A DNA stretch of 64,000 nt from contig KN805394.1 of NCBI GenBank assembly GCA_000818945.1, forward strand, positions 400,548-464,547. Reading direction: 5' to 3'. Position numbers and translations under genes: made by a program. How positions within the stretch are numbered: the stretch's first letter is position 1; each line of letters begins with the position of its first letter. A model generated the notes under the pieces. It ran no database searches. It was not told where the DNA came from and saw only the letters and a list, made by a program, of their open reading frames with translations. Of this stretch, positions 18,754 to 31,416 are shown piece by piece. Source of the stretch: Schizochytrium sp. CCTCC M209059. Its lineage: Eukaryota > Sar > Bigyra > Thraustochytrida > Thraustochytriidae.

Positions 18754-21025
18754 CTGAGCGAGGTAATTTATTCATTCCGCGGCGACTCACTGACTGACTG
18801 GCCGACCGCCGCTACGCCCTGGCGGCCGCAGCGTTTCTTTTTGCCCTCTCCCCAAGATTTCTTTCTTCTCAGCATTGCTTGCTCTGACTGATCTTGGAGA
18901 ACGTGGGGGCTTTGCTCTCAGGCGTGGCCGTGAATGCGCTCGAGAGGGGATTGGACCAAGGTCATTCCGGGGCCCGAGACGAGCGACTATCGACGGCTTT
19001 TATCGTTCGAGCATGGCGCCATGACCGACGACAGAGGGTGACGCCGACGGCGTGGGAATCACTCACGATCATTCAAGTTGCACATCGATCGCTGCGGCCA
19101 CCCTTTCCCCCCCTTCCTCTTCCATTCTTTCACTCCCAGGCAATCAATCATTCATTCAATGTCAATCATGTTAATTCCTTTTTCTTTTTTTCCCATTGCC
19201 AGGTCGACCACCGTCCCTTGCATCCATCGCCCCGTATGGTCTTGTCCGCGCGGGCGCCGCCGCAGCCTCAGCCGCAGCGCGTGTGCGCGACAGCGCGTAT
19301 GGGCGACAGCGAGGTCGCTCGCGGCCGCCGTGTTCCGGCAACGCCACAGGTCAGCCCGCGCGACGCGACCCGTGGGGACGGCGTCCGCCGCAAGGCTGGC
19401 TGCAGTGCCAGCGTCCACGAAACGGACGCGACATTGGCTAGAGGGCCGGCCGCCTTGTCGAGCCGGGTCTTGCCTTGCCCGGCCATCTTTCTTTTCGTCC
19501 ATGTCGAGGAAGAACAAAGTCCTGGCGAGGCGCGGTTGGTCGAAAGCAAGACAAACGCGAAGACAAGCAACAGCGACGTCTTGGACGCGCGAATACGTGG
19601 CATACGGCAGGCGCGAGCCAGTCGAGAGATGATATGCTGACACGACGTACCCTCGGCGAGGAACGGGATGAGGCGTGCATTTCGTTGCATGCATTCATGC
19701 GTGCGTGCATGCATGCGGAACCAGCAACGTCAAGGAGGAGCGGGGGGCAAGGGAAGATGATCACCGACACTGCCGGCCACTGCCATGGCCAGCCGGGTAG
19801 ATCGATTTCCACATACATGGATAGTAGGCGGTTACAGACGCTCCTGCGGCCCCGGCCCCGGCGAGGCAGGCAGGCGGGCAGGCTCAGCGACGGCCGCCAA
19901 TCGAAGCCAGCCCCGGTGACCACCCGCAGTGCACGCTGGGCGCATTCGCTGCGGGCGTGTATGCCACAGTAGATGCAACCAAGCAAGAAAGCTGGCCTGC
20001 TAGCTTTCGATAGCTAGCAAACAAGGTGCGCATGACACGATGGCTGTGGCTTGCACTGTGGGCAAGGAACCATCGGCCAACTTTGTCTGTATGAAGAAGC
20101 GACCAACAGCGAGCCACCACTGCGGGCGGGACTCGCGAAATGAACAACAATTTTTTTCTTCAGAAAATGAAACGAAATGCGATGACATGGAATGAAATGG
20201 GAATAAACATCTGTTGCGGGCCAGCCAGCCAGCCAGATAGGTGCTGTGTGTGGTGGCTCCGTCCCCCGGGGTGTGGGCACTTCGGTTCACCGCTTCCGTG
20301 CTTGCCGTTTGTTTTCCCATGACACCCACCCACCCTCCTGCGCATCTCCCGATCCGCTCACGCAGCGCATCAAAATTCCCTCGAACATCAGAGCACGAAG
20401 CATGTTCTTGGCAGGCAGGCAGGCACGCTGGCTGCGGGCTGGCTGGCTCTTGTTGCGTAAGCGGAAGCCGCCCACACCTGCCGCCAGCCCAATGGAGCAG
20501 AGCGAAACCAGCTTTAGATTGACTTGGCGCCATTCGCGCTCGCTCCGTCCGCATGGTCACCTCTCTGACTATCGCCGGCTCAGCCTGCCTGGCAGTGCGA
20601 GGCTGTGCATCGCATTGCATTGCAGTGCGATGCGGTGCAGCTGCGCCAGCTTGCGCTTCTGGCCTCTCGAGGCGCTGGACACAGAGAACACATAGCGACG
20701 GGTCCAGGTTCGGTCAGCTACAGCCTGCAGCATCAACAGGCATGTCAGTCCTCGTCTGCTCCCGCCCTCTCTCCATCCCTCACCACCACCCTCAAGTTTT
20801 GGCCGCTCCCAGCCGACTCTCCTCGACCCCGCCTCCACTCGCGCAGCGTTCCTGGCCGCGCTCAGCTCCGCTCGGTTCAGCCGCGACTTCGCCGCTTCAG
20901 TGGGCGTGCGATCCTGCGAGGGCCCTCTCCTTCCCGAGGCGGCCAGGGCGGGCGCCTCCGTGGCCGTGGCATGCACATGCACGGCATGCACTTGCACGGC
21001 ATGCACGTGCACGCGCGGCAGCAGC

Positions 21026-21065
21026 GCCTCGCCTCGCCTCGCCTCGCCTCGCCTCGCCTCGCCTC
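21026..21065. repeat. (GCCTC)8 microsatellite
   Basis: Eight perfect 5-bp units, directly after a patch of alternating GCATGCAC words at about 20968-21015. Confidence 0.9.
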
Positions 21066-21290
21066 GCGCAGGCGCGGCGCGGGCGAGGCAGCTCGAACAC
21101 AGGTCGCCGCAGCCGCGACGAGTGAGTCCGAATCTTTCGGGACACACCTTGGTCACTCTCTCTCTCTCTGCCTCTGCCTATCTACCGAGGCGGGCGGGGG
21201 GGTCACAGTGGGAGGGAGAGAGAGACCAGGGCGGCAGGACGCGCCTGCGCCTGCGTGTGCCTCCGCGTCTGCCGAAGATGGCCAGGCTTA

Positions 21291-21318
21291 GAGAGAGAGA
21301 GAGAGAGAAAGAGAGAGG
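21291..21318. repeat. (GA)n microsatellite
   Basis: GA dinucleotide run with one AAA interruption. Confidence 0.85.
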
Positions 21319-22248
21319 GATGGGGAGAGGGAGAAAGCACACGGGCGGGCTTCGAGCGAGAATCGGTGGTATTGGCTTCGAGCGAGAATTGGTGGTATTC
21401 TTCGGCACCGTCGGTCTCGACGGCCTCGGAAGACGTTGCAGCTGACGGCCGGATGATGCCAAGCCAACAGCCGCCACCCCACACCCGACTGGACACAGCA
21501 ATTCCTTCAGCTTCGGCGCGCGGTCCGCTGTGGTGAAGGTGTTGGAAGGGCCCCCAGGAAGCCGGCAGGTTTCGCGGTCTCGTCTGGAGTCGAATTCAGC
21601 GAAGCCACCAGTCGGTCTCTCTCGCTGCCCTTCCTCTCTCCCTCCCTCACTCTCTCGCTCCCTTCGGCGGCGCCGACCTCCGCGCCGCCCAAACCAAACC
21701 CTCTCAGCCAGCCTGTCTGCCTGCCTGCCTGCCTTGCAATCCTGTCGCCCGGCCGGCCGCTGTCCACGATGACAGGCCACAGGAGCACTTTTTATTTTTA
21801 TTTTTTTATTTTCAAAGTTTTCTTCCAAAACCTAGGCCGGGATAGCCGATCGTTCTATTGGCAGGAAGCAAGGCGGGGAACTTGAAGGCAGGCGCGTCTC
21901 TCTTCGCGGCTGCTTCGCGCAGCGTAGCTTCGCCCTGCCCTAGTTTGCTTGGCTTCGCGTGGAGTCATCCTGCGGCAAGCTACGAGAATTCCTGCCAACC
22001 AAAATCTAGGGTCAACCGCCGTGCGTGCGACCCGCCCGAGCGAGACCCGTCGGCCCTTCGGCCCCTGCCGCACGCGGTCGCGGTCGCTCGCCCGCTGGCA
22101 GGCAGGTCGCAGAGGCCCGCCCCTGCGTCTTCCTTCGTTGCCGCCGCCTTGCGTCGTTGCTTTGCGCACGTGCGGAGGGAGGGCCAGGCGAAGAAGCTCC
22201 TGGCTCCCGGCCCTTCTTCGCTACCTTCGCCGCCCTCGCGTCTCCCGC

Positions 22249-22273
22249 TCCCTCCCTCCCTCCCTCCCTCCCT
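22249..22273. repeat. (CCCT)n microsatellite
   Basis: About six 4-bp units on the plus strand. Confidence 0.85.
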
Positions 22274-22325
22274 TTGCAAGCTGCGTGGCCAAGTAACCAG
22301 AGTAACTTCCGCGCGGTAATCATTG

Positions 22326-22350
22326 GACGAACGAACGAACGAACGAACGA
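22326..22350. repeat. (ACGA)n microsatellite
   Basis: Six perfect 4-bp units. The same unit recurs in the longer compound array at 32470-32572. Confidence 0.85.
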
Positions 22351-23017
22351 GGGACAGAGCGACGCACCAAGGGAGGGAAGGGGGGAGAAAAAGGGTGAAT
22401 GCAATGCAGCAGGAGGCGCGCTTGAAAGCTCGAGAGCTCTAGCTCGAGCTTGAGCTTGCGTCTGAGCTTTGTAGCCCGAGCTTGAGCCAGCTTGCTTGCT
22501 AGCACCGACAGCGAGCCGGCGGAGCACTACGAAGCCGGCGGTGCGAGGCGCCGTATCATCGACCTGCGCCTGGACGCGCTGGAGAGGCAGGGACAGGCGG
22601 CGCGTGCGCGTGCGCGCGGTGAGGATAGCAGTGTGCGCGAGGGAAGATCGAAGGCCAGGCGATCGCGCGCGCGATCAATGGGAGGGGCCGACAAGGAAGG
22701 CCTGCGTGCATGCACGCATGTATGCCTCCCCACCGCGCGATCCCTGCCGGGGCCAGCTGCCGAGGCGGCCCCGGCATGGATCTGTTTACTGCTGAGGCTG
22801 CGGACGGTTCAATCTGGGTCCTCATTTTCAGCTCGGCTCGGCTCGGCTCGGTCGCTCTGACGCGTCGCCTGGTACCGAGCACCTTACCTGTCAATGTGAC
22901 GGCGCCGATGAATACCGGCAGCGCAGGCTGCGACTCCGTGGTCATTTGGAAATCCTCGTGTCGAGGTCGGTTTATTTTGATCCTCAGAATCTCAGTGTTA
23001 TCGCGCCCATTTATTCG

Positions 23018-23200
23018 TACATTCATTCATTCATTCACTGTCATTCACTCACTCATTCACTCACTCATTCATCTCATCATTCACCCATCTTATCATCACT
23101 TCCTCCCACCCTGCCTCCATCCATCCATTCACCCATCTTTTTCATCCATGCATCCATCCGTCCTTCCATCAGTCCGTCCCTCCATCCACCCATGCATGCA
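23018..23200. repeat. Compound CATT/CACT/CATC tetranucleotide region
   Basis: Interrupted 4-bp units drift from CATT through CACT to CATC and CCAT along about 180 bp. This fits slippage with point mutation. Confidence 0.8.
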
Positions 23201-23387
23201 TGACCGGCCGTGGACAACGTATTCTCAACTCTCAGACAGTCGGGCGGTGCAAGGAACAGCCAAAAGGAGATTCGCCATGGTGATGATGCAACGCGAACGA
23301 CAGCCGAATCAAGCTCTCGGCTGCGTTTTTACTGCACCTGGAAAAGTTGGTGCGGTCCGGGCACGTGCAGCAACAGGCAGACACTGG

Positions 23388-23934
<547 letters not shown>

Positions 23935-26900
23935 GCAGACAGGAAGGGACGAAAAGCCTTTCCTTTCATTTCCTTTTCTTTCCTTTCCCTGCTCTCACAG
24001 CGACGCTCATGTCAGTCAGCGCTCTGCCCCGGCCGCGAAGTGTAGCGTCATCCGTGGGTAAAGTGGTAGCTGCAGCTGCAGCTGGATGATGATAGATGGC
24101 TTCGGACGGCCAGCGGATGTGTGCTGGCGGTTTCCTGCCAGCAGCAGCGGCGAGTTGCTGGCGGCGGTGCGCGGCGGCCAGAGGAGATGACACGGGACGA
24201 AGAGGCGAGCGAAAGATCCTCACCAGTCTCCAACCAGCCGCCAGGCCTGCTAACCCGCGACCACAGCCATTGTTTACGAGAGAAGCTGGATGACATGAGA
24301 AGAGCATCGACGGATTTGCACGTGAGTAAAGAGGCAAGAAAGGGCAAAGATCTTCACCACCGCTTGCTTGCCTTGCCTCAAACGAACCGCAACTGACGGG
24401 GCCATCGCTTTGGGAAATCGTAGAATTCGCACGATGCCCACAGCACGGAGGCGCGGCAAGTCTGCTGCGGGATCGTTGACCGAGTGTGGTACCAATCATG
24501 GCCGCTGTGGCCACCAGACCCGCTGTGGCCGCATCATCCGTCGTGGAGCACACAAAGCTTGCGAAGCCCACATCATTGAGGGATTGGAAGCCTTTTTATC
24601 CTTTCATTTTAGGGTCTAGTCACACAGCAAGCTTTCTGAGTCGCCCGCCTCCTTGTCTGCGGGTCAGTCAGTCAGACGGGTCAGGCAACCCTCTGCTGGA
24701 GCGAGGGACAAAAATAAAAGAAAAGAAGAAAAAGGCCCGAAAAACAACGAAAGCGGTTCTAAGGCAAGCTTTCGGCACCGCGTCTCGAGTCTGCACATCT
24801 CGTCCTGCCGAGATCACGCTCGCACATTGTGCATCCATCTATCTGGAGTCGGAGGCAAACAGAGGCAGGCATTCTCCTCGTGCACTCGATTCTGCACCCC
24901 GCCATATCCCGCACCAGGAGGGTTGGTCTTTTAGAGCGCCAACGTTCCGGAGCCACGGATATAGAGCGACAAATAAAGGTAGACAGACACAGAGCCGTGA
25001 ACGCCCGCGCCTCCACATCGACTGATTGCGACGGATGCAGCAAGCAACCAACCGGCTTACGAATCTCGGCGGCCACGGCGACGCAGACGAAGAATCCAGA
25101 ACATTCTGCCCCATCGGCCAATTCTCGTGCAGAGGAAAAGGCTCGTTGCTGAGTCCGTGATGCTTAGCGAGGTCAGCCAGTCAGCACGGCCGCCTCAACT
25201 TCGGCTCGACACCTTCAGGGTACGCCGCAGCGCCTTCGGCAGTAAGTTCTGTCACTCTCGGTAGCGGCGCTTCGAAGATAGGTTTATCCGAGCTTCGAGA
25301 TCGTCAAAGCAGTCGCTGGACGAGTTCCCTCTTCTTTTCGGCCATCTTATCTCATGAAAGCGAGCACTGCGAACGTGGAACGACCCACAACGGCCCGCCC
25401 AGGGCCTGCTTAGCAACGTCATCGCACGCCTCTCCCGCTCATCTTGCCACCTCCGACCCTGCCTCTCTTATCAGGTAAAAGAATGACCGACCCCCGAAAC
25501 GTCAAGCCCGAGCGGGCCCCAGACCAGCCACCTTGATGGCAGTTGGCCAGCCACAAATAGGAAGATTCGCGGTTTATAAGAGTCACCTCTATTCCTTAGC
25601 AACTGGTCCGTGTTTCATTTCGACGTCTGGGTCGAGAGCCTCGAAAATCATGAGGTGCGTTTTGCTGCATGGCGGCGCAAAGAAATTATACAAAAGTCGA
25701 GAACAAGCAAGCCAAGGATCAAGCCAACGGCCTCTTGCAAAGGTTCAAAAGTGAGTGATGCTGTTCGGCTGATCTATTTATTGCCTCAGTTGTTCTTTGG
25801 TGGAAAAGAATGCAAGAAGATGGCTCAATTTCGAAATTGCGTGAAACACAGGAAGAGTCATATTGTATTGCAACGTAGCTATCGAAAGAATGCATCTTGA
25901 TCGGATTCCCAGTTGGCTTGAAGTTTGCAGTGCGCGCTTGACTAGTTTCATGGGAAAAGAGGAAACGAAATAGAGTACACCTTTGTCTATTGCAAGGGCA
26001 TTCGTAGTATGAAAAGAAAGGGACGGGCACCAATTTAATATAGCTTGCTGTTCACCCAGCGAGAAGTAAGCGATCAAATAAAGTCGCCGTTGCTGCATTG
26101 ACGCGATCCAGATTAAACCTCAACGTACCTATAGGCTACCTTGCAAATTGTTCAAAATTTCGTTCACAAAAAAAAATCAACGACAGGCCACGTCTTCCTC
26201 TTGAAAATCATCTAATCAACCCTTTCCCCGCCCGAGCTCACGTAGAATCGTTGCTTCCACCGAAGCTTGAGATTAGTTTTAGCTCGAGATCGATTTTTAC
26301 GGTCACGGAGTGCATCTTAAAGTTCGCGCCTTGAATGTGTCCGGAAACGAGGCCAATTTCTGGCAAAGATGGGTTTTGGAGGCTTGCGACTGGATGAAGC
26401 GGGTGCTCTACGTACAATCACACCTAAAAGCAAGCTCTGGCCCCATAAAGCCCTGACTTCCTGTCGATCAACCCTCGTCTTCCGTACTCGAGCAATCGTA
26501 CATCCACTCTTTCGTCAAGGCCTTGCTGAAGTCGGATCGCTAGGCCAGGCCATCAACCATCAAGCCTCCAATCCTCCGCGATCGCTCCATCTGGCTGCCA
26601 CGCCACGCGACGCCTCCTCCCTACCATCCTCCTTCATCAGCCATTGCCAGCTCGCTCTGGCTGGGTCGTAGCACGCTCCCTGACTGGCCACTGTCTGCGC
26701 CAGGTCCTGGGTCTCGGAAGCAGCGGTCTCCGCGAATATGGCGTCAACGCAAAGTGCCCGCCCCCCACTCCGCCCGCGCTTCCCGCTCCGCTCCTTCCCT
26801 CTTCTGCCCTTCCCACCCAAGGCGCGACCTAAGGCGCGACCTGCAGTTCTGCAAATGCTTCTGTGCGCCGAGCCCGCCGCATACGTACGTTTCCGCCAGG

Positions 26901-28586
26901 CGCGGCATAAACGCCGGAGCGTGCCTCGCATGCGGCGACTGCGTCGTTCTGCACAGACTTGCGGCACCTTGCGCTCCGGATAAAAACTTCTTTTCGAAGA
27001 CGAGGAGAATATTTTTGTTTTAAAAATAGAGGAAAGAAGAAAAAGAAAAGAAAAAGAAACTTTTTCAAAGCATAAAAGGAAAAATAAGTTAAATAAATGG
27101 AAGCAAGTCCGTCGACTGGCCACAGATGCAAGAGAGGTGCGGGACACTGGGGATGTGAGGCGCGACTGTGGAGGCATGCAGGCGAGGTCCCGAATTGTAC
27201 GGTTTCTCGTGCATTTTCAACCTCGGCAGGTTCTCAGGGTTGTCGCAGCTGTCGCATCGCTCACATTGGCCGCAACGCCTCCCGGACCAGGCCCCGTGGT
27301 CGTCAGGTAGCGACGTACGGAGTCGCGTTCTCCAACGCGGAGAGCGACCGTGCGAGCTCGCGCACAGGGGCGGGTTGACTTGGTGGGTGCTGCGGGCCCG
27401 AGCCGAGCCGAACGGAGGTGGCTGATGTGCGATTCCGATCTCAATGCCCATGTTTCCCCCTTGCTTTGAGGGAGCGTCCGCGCTCACGTGTTTCAGCGGC
27501 TGGAGTGGTCTGCGGGGTTCCATCAGGCTATAGTGAGCCGGAGAGGTCACTGAGGGTGGGGGCTTGGCAAGCAAGCACCAGCGTTGAGTGGCCCCGCAGA
27601 CAAACTTCTTTGGTCACCTGGACATGCGACTTGTAACGTCAAGCCAGCGAGCGAGGCTGAGACAACAGGGGACAAGGCGACGCGACGCGAGGCGACGCGA
27701 GGCGAGGCGACGCGGGATCCCGCGGGGCGACCTGGGGAGGCACGTTAAGATGTGAGACGAAACGGGACGATCATTGTCCGAGAAACTTGTCCGGCTTTGG
27801 AGAGTGTGCAGTAAGCTCACGGATGAGAGACCGTAAAATCGCGGCTGGCGGCGGGCCGTCTGGTTGGCAGCAGACAAACAAATATAATAAAAGAAAGAAA
27901 TCAAAAGGAATGGATAAAAAAATAGGATTAGAACAGGGGTCACTGTCTCGAGATGTCCGCAGCTAAACGCGAAAGTGTAGTAGCCAGCTTGCGACGGCGG
28001 GCTCATTGTATTCTGCAAATGGTTCAGCAGCAATTTATACAGAGGAAAAAATGCCAGCAGGTGAAACAGGTTGAGCACGTTCATTAAAATGGATATTCCT
28101 TCTCGCGCCTGCAGTTGCTCGCGCCTTACTAGCACAATCTAAAGTCGCGCTGATGGGAATCATTAAAGGATCTAAGAAGCTTTTCGGTGGGGCCGAAACC
28201 ATGAACCGTATGTGGTGACGCGACGGTAGTACTCTCTCTCCCTCTCTCTCTCTCTCTCTCTAACTCCCTCTCCCACTCCGTCCAGCACCACTTTTGGCCT
28301 TTTATCCATGTTTCCCCCGCTTTGGTCTTCGCGGCTGCGGCCATCTCAGCTTCTCCATTTGGATTGACGCTAGTCCTTCCAAACTCTCGGGTTCGCAATT
28401 CAAGTCAGCTTCAAGGAGCAAGTATTCCCGCTCGTTGAGCTTGTCACTCAATAGCTTTTCTGCTGAACAAAAGAAAAGTTTAGCAAGTTAAATGCGCAAT
28501 ACTCATGCACTGCTACACCGACTATTCCAACACCAGCGTTCGTGCAAAGGGGACAAGTTGTGCACCGGCCGACCCCACCTCTACGT
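23935..28586. other. Intergenic region, no supported gene
   Basis: The right half is more AT-rich than the left. A frame from the ATG at 24498 begins with a plausible 39-residue Ala-rich, mitochondrial-presequence-like stretch. It then runs into biased sequence, so it is not called. GCGAC/GCGAG repeats lie at about 27676-27718 and (TC)n at 28231-28261. No tRNA or rRNA was recognised by eye. Confidence 0.55.
28231..28261. repeat. (TC)n microsatellite
   Basis: CT-rich dinucleotide run about 330 bp left of the transposon's left end. Confidence 0.85.
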
Positions 28587-28588
28587 TA

Positions 28589-28617
28589 CAGTCAACGAGC
28601 CCATAAATCGGTAATTA
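28589..28617 (+). repeat. Left terminal inverted repeat of the Tc1/mariner-group element
   Basis: 29 bp beginning CAGTCAACGAG. Its reverse complement is at 30549-30577 with a single mismatch at the twelfth base (C here, A there). TA at 28587-28588 is the presumed target duplication. Confidence 0.93.
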
Positions 28618-28777
28618 GCCTCTCATATTTCCTTCCGTCCACGCGAGAAGCGGCGCTTTTTAAGATGAACTGGAAAAAGTCGACGGCGTGCAGATCGCGA
28701 CGAAGCGCGCGGCTACGACCAACGCCAGCGAGCATACGACGCAGACTTGCGGTGAAGAGGGGGTGTGTGCTAAAACG

Positions 28778-30412
28778 ATGAGCGGGTCCCCCAAGCGTCG
28801 CCGGATATCACCATCTCAAGAGCAAGGGCGCCCGCGAAATGAAAGCGTCAAAACCCGGGTAACGGCGACCATCGAGGGCTGCGAAGGAGAACTTGAGGCC
28901 ATCAGAAAAGCTCGTGGACGACCGGTGCTCACGTCTCAAGAGCGCTTCATGGCTCTACACGCTTATTTTGCGTATCAAAAAGATCAGTTGGCTTCGCAGA
29001 AAAAGACAGGCCGCAAGTGGCCGATTAACGCGATGGCAAATGTGGCCGCAATGCTGGGCATATCCAAGTCCACGCTCGCTCCTCTCATCAAGAGCTGGAC
29101 TGATTCTCGAACCAGTGAGACTGGCGATCGCAGTCTGCAACCAGTCTCGAATCGCGGCAATCGAGAGGCTAAGCCGAGACGTGTTCCAACGACGAAGCAG
29201 GTATTCTTCAAGATTCGTGACTTCGTGCGCGAAAGGCGGCTGCGGCATGAGGCTGTGTCAGCCAGACACGTCACAGACTACCTGGTAGAGACTGGGGTGC
29301 TTTCAATTATCCATGACGAAGGCGGTGTGATAGACGCCAAAGACTACAGTGCTGCTCTTCGGGCCACACAGTCCTATCTGGTCGCGATGGGCTTCTGCCG
29401 TGGGAAGCGTCCGGGAAAGGTTTCGTTAAAGGTCGAACATATTGCTCTGCGCGACGATTACATCGTCAGACTCTTACAGAATCGATCCCTTCCGCCTGAG
29501 TTGCAGCTAAGGGAGGTCTATCTTGATGAGTCATACGTGCATCAACACTACCATAGGTTTGATAAAAGTCTATTTGATCCAATGGACGCGGAAGACACAA
29601 CGACGCGCGTTCAACACAAAGGACGTAGGTATTGTATTCTGGCTGCCATTCAGAATTCGAGTCCAAAATACCTAGATCGTGAAGCTGGCCTCGTGCCAGG
29701 CTCTATTTGGACGTTTTGTCCGCAAGCAGCTGACGCGAGCAAAGGAGACTACCACAAGAACTTCAACGGGACGAATTTTGCATTGTGGTGGCGGACGCAG
29801 CTCCTGCCTAACCTTCATGAGCCGTCCCTGATCATAATGGACAATGCGAGCTACCACAAGACGCTGCCGCCAACCGCACCCGACGTCGCGAAGCTAAAGA
29901 AACGGGAGGTTATTGCAGCGCTTTATCGTTATCAGATACCGCACGACGCAACGAGCACAGTTGCGCAGCTGAAAGTTCTGCTGAAGAACTGGATCAAGGA
30001 GAAGGTGCTGCCGGAAGTGATCGAGGCAGCAGAGAGGGCAGGGCATCGTGTCCTCTTCACGCCACCTCACTACTCGGATCTTCAGCCCATCGAACTGATT
30101 TGGGCTTACGTGAAAGGAAACATTGCAAGGCAATACACGAAGGACACCACTCTTCAAGATGTGAAGCAGAGACTCGATGCCGAGTTCATCAAACTCGAGC
30201 AACCCTCCGGTCGAGACTTGGTGAAGAGGATTATCGTCTCACGCGATCGTGTCGTAGAGGAGTTTCGTAGTGAATCCTCGATTGAAGATGGTGTTGAAAC
30301 TGACAGCGATGATGGTGATGATGATGATGACCTTTTTGAAGAAGATTACGACGTTGATGAACTCGAAAAGCAGCTCGAAGCTGTCCTAACAATTACAGAT
30401 GGTCGATCCTAG
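28778..30412 (+). CDS. Transposase, IS630/Tc1/mariner group (DD83E type)
   Basis: The 544-residue transposase catalyses excision and insertion of the surrounding element. The frame is open upstream to 28688 (a GTG), but the ATG at 28778 is preferred. A helix-turn-helix-like segment lies near residues 76-107 (AMANVAAMLGISKSTLAPLI). The catalytic triad appears as D250 (EVYLDES), D355 (LIIMDNASYH) and E439 (PPHYSDLQPIELIW). Eighty-three residues separate D355 and E439, far more than the usual 34-39. The extra stretch includes LKKREVIAALYRY and AQLKVLLKNWI, resembling a SAP-like helix pair. The C-terminus is acidic. Large D-to-E spacing is known from the Sailor (DD82E) lineage, so this may be a relative. 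The frame is intact. Confidence 0.93.
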   Translation: MSGSPKRRRISPSQEQGRPRNESVKTRVTATIEGCEGELEAIRKARGRPVLTSQERFMALHAYFAYQKDQLASQKKTGRKWPINAMANVAAMLGISKSTLAPLIKSWTDSRTSETGDRSLQPVSNRGNREAKPRRVPTTKQVFFKIRDFVRERRLRHEAVSARHVTDYLVETGVLSIIHDEGGVIDAKDYSAALRATQSYLVAMGFCRGKRPGKVSLKVEHIALRDDYIVRLLQNRSLPPELQLREVYLDESYVHQHYHRFDKSLFDPMDAEDTTTRVQHKGRRYCILAAIQNSSPKYLDREAGLVPGSIWTFCPQAADASKGDYHKNFNGTNFALWWRTQLLPNLHEPSLIIMDNASYHKTLPPTAPDVAKLKKREVIAALYRYQIPHDATSTVAQLKVLLKNWIKEKVLPEVIEAAERAGHRVLFTPPHYSDLQPIELIWAYVKGNIARQYTKDTTLQDVKQRLDAEFIKLEQPSGRDLVKRIIVSRDRVVEEFRSESSIEDGVETDSDDGDDDDDLFEEDYDVDELEKQLEAVLTITDGRS

Positions 30413-30548
30413 AGGTTATATAGTAAAAACTCTAATAATGGTTACAATCAACTATTATCCAAATACGAGTTGGGCTCGACAATTAGCACAGAGGCCCGCC
30501 AACAACGCCCCTTCCCCCGGCCCTGTGCAGCTCCCTCCATTGCCTTTA

Positions 30549-30577
30549 TAATTACCGATTTATGGTCTCGTTGACTG
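30549..30577 (-). repeat. Right terminal inverted repeat of the Tc1/mariner-group element
   Basis: Reverse complement of the left repeat with one mismatch. It is followed by T and then TA (30579-30580), so the target duplication is one base out of register on this side. Confidence 0.92.
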
Positions 30578-31016
30578 TTAATAGAGTCCGCCTGAAGGGC
30601 TTCTGATCTAACTGTGCTGCCCGAACCAGATTCATCGTGCAGCCTGAACGAGACGCCATACCTTAGTTTTGCCTGGACCGGCAGCGACAGGGACAGCAAG
30701 TGCGAGAGCGACACGACTCGCATCGACCACCTGCGACACATCGTGTTGTCCGGCCATTGCCCCAGACGAGGCATTCTTCCAATGCACACTCTGCGTCTGC
30801 GTTATCTTACATCTGGCCTCAAGTGTATGTGGCCGTGCAAGTTTGCTGCTGCAGCTCGCCACAGTCAGCCACCGGCTCAGCGAACTCGGCTGGCAACCTG
30901 GGCCGCTCCCGCCTGCGCAGATCATTTGTTCCTAGGAAAAGGAAAAAAAAACGCCTCGGACGTGACGAGTGCGCACTTCTCGGACCTCGCGTTACGACTT
31001 TGGTAAAGCTTGTCGT

Positions 31017-31400
31017 CGGCAGGCGGGAAACAGGCCCGATCTGCTTCACGTTGTTTCGGGCCCAACATGAGGGGCCTAGTCAGACATGTAGTTCGACAAA
31101 CGCGAGATTGGCCCGACCTGCATCGCGTCGTCCCGAGCCCAACATGAGACGGCTTCGATAGTTCTTATACTCGAGAAGTGCGAGACTGGCCTGCTCTGCA
31201 TCGCGTTGTTCCAAGCTCAGCGTGAGACGCTTCGCCAGTAAGCCATAAGATCGGCAAGCGCAAGATTTGCTACGATCTGCATCGCGTTACTTCGAGCCCA
31301 ACTTGAGACGGCTTCGTTAGGCAGTCAGTCTGCCAACCATCAATAATCGACAAGCGCGAGACTGGCCCGATCTGCATCGCGTCGATCCGAGCTTCGCACC
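31017..31400. repeat. Diverged 78-bp minisatellite, about 4.6 copies
   Basis: Units begin CGRCAARCG-like at about 31017, 31094, 31172, 31252 and 31348, giving periods of 77, 78, 80 and 96 bp. Each contains a variant of TCTGCATCGCGT and, except for the last, a downstream variant of AGCCCAACATGAGACG. Between-copy divergence is substantial, so the array is old compared with the perfect microsatellites. Confidence 0.85.
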
Positions 31401-31416
31401 CCTCCCCCCGTCAGTG

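Larger units (their letters stand above)
17706..23387. other. Gene-free region rich in short microsatellites
   Basis: I see no convincing coding region. All long frames are compositionally biased (Arg/Ser/Pro/Leu) and overlap one another in several frames. The DNA is GC-rich and peppered with 4-5 bp repeats, the larger of which are listed separately. Other words include GTCA near 17957, CCAG near 20221, GGCA near 20411, GCATGCAC words near 20970-21015 and GCCTG near 21715. Confidence 0.65.
28589..30577 (+). mobile_element. Tc1/mariner-group DNA transposon, apparently complete
   Basis: About 2.0 kb bounded by 29-bp terminal inverted repeats that match at 28 of 29 positions (28589-28617 and 30549-30577). 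The ends begin CAGTCAACGAG. On the left the element is preceded directly by TA, the target expected for this group. On the right TA follows after one extra T. It contains one open transposase gene. The CAGT start, TA flank and DDE transposase together make the call firm. Intact ends and frame suggest recent activity. Confidence 0.93.
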
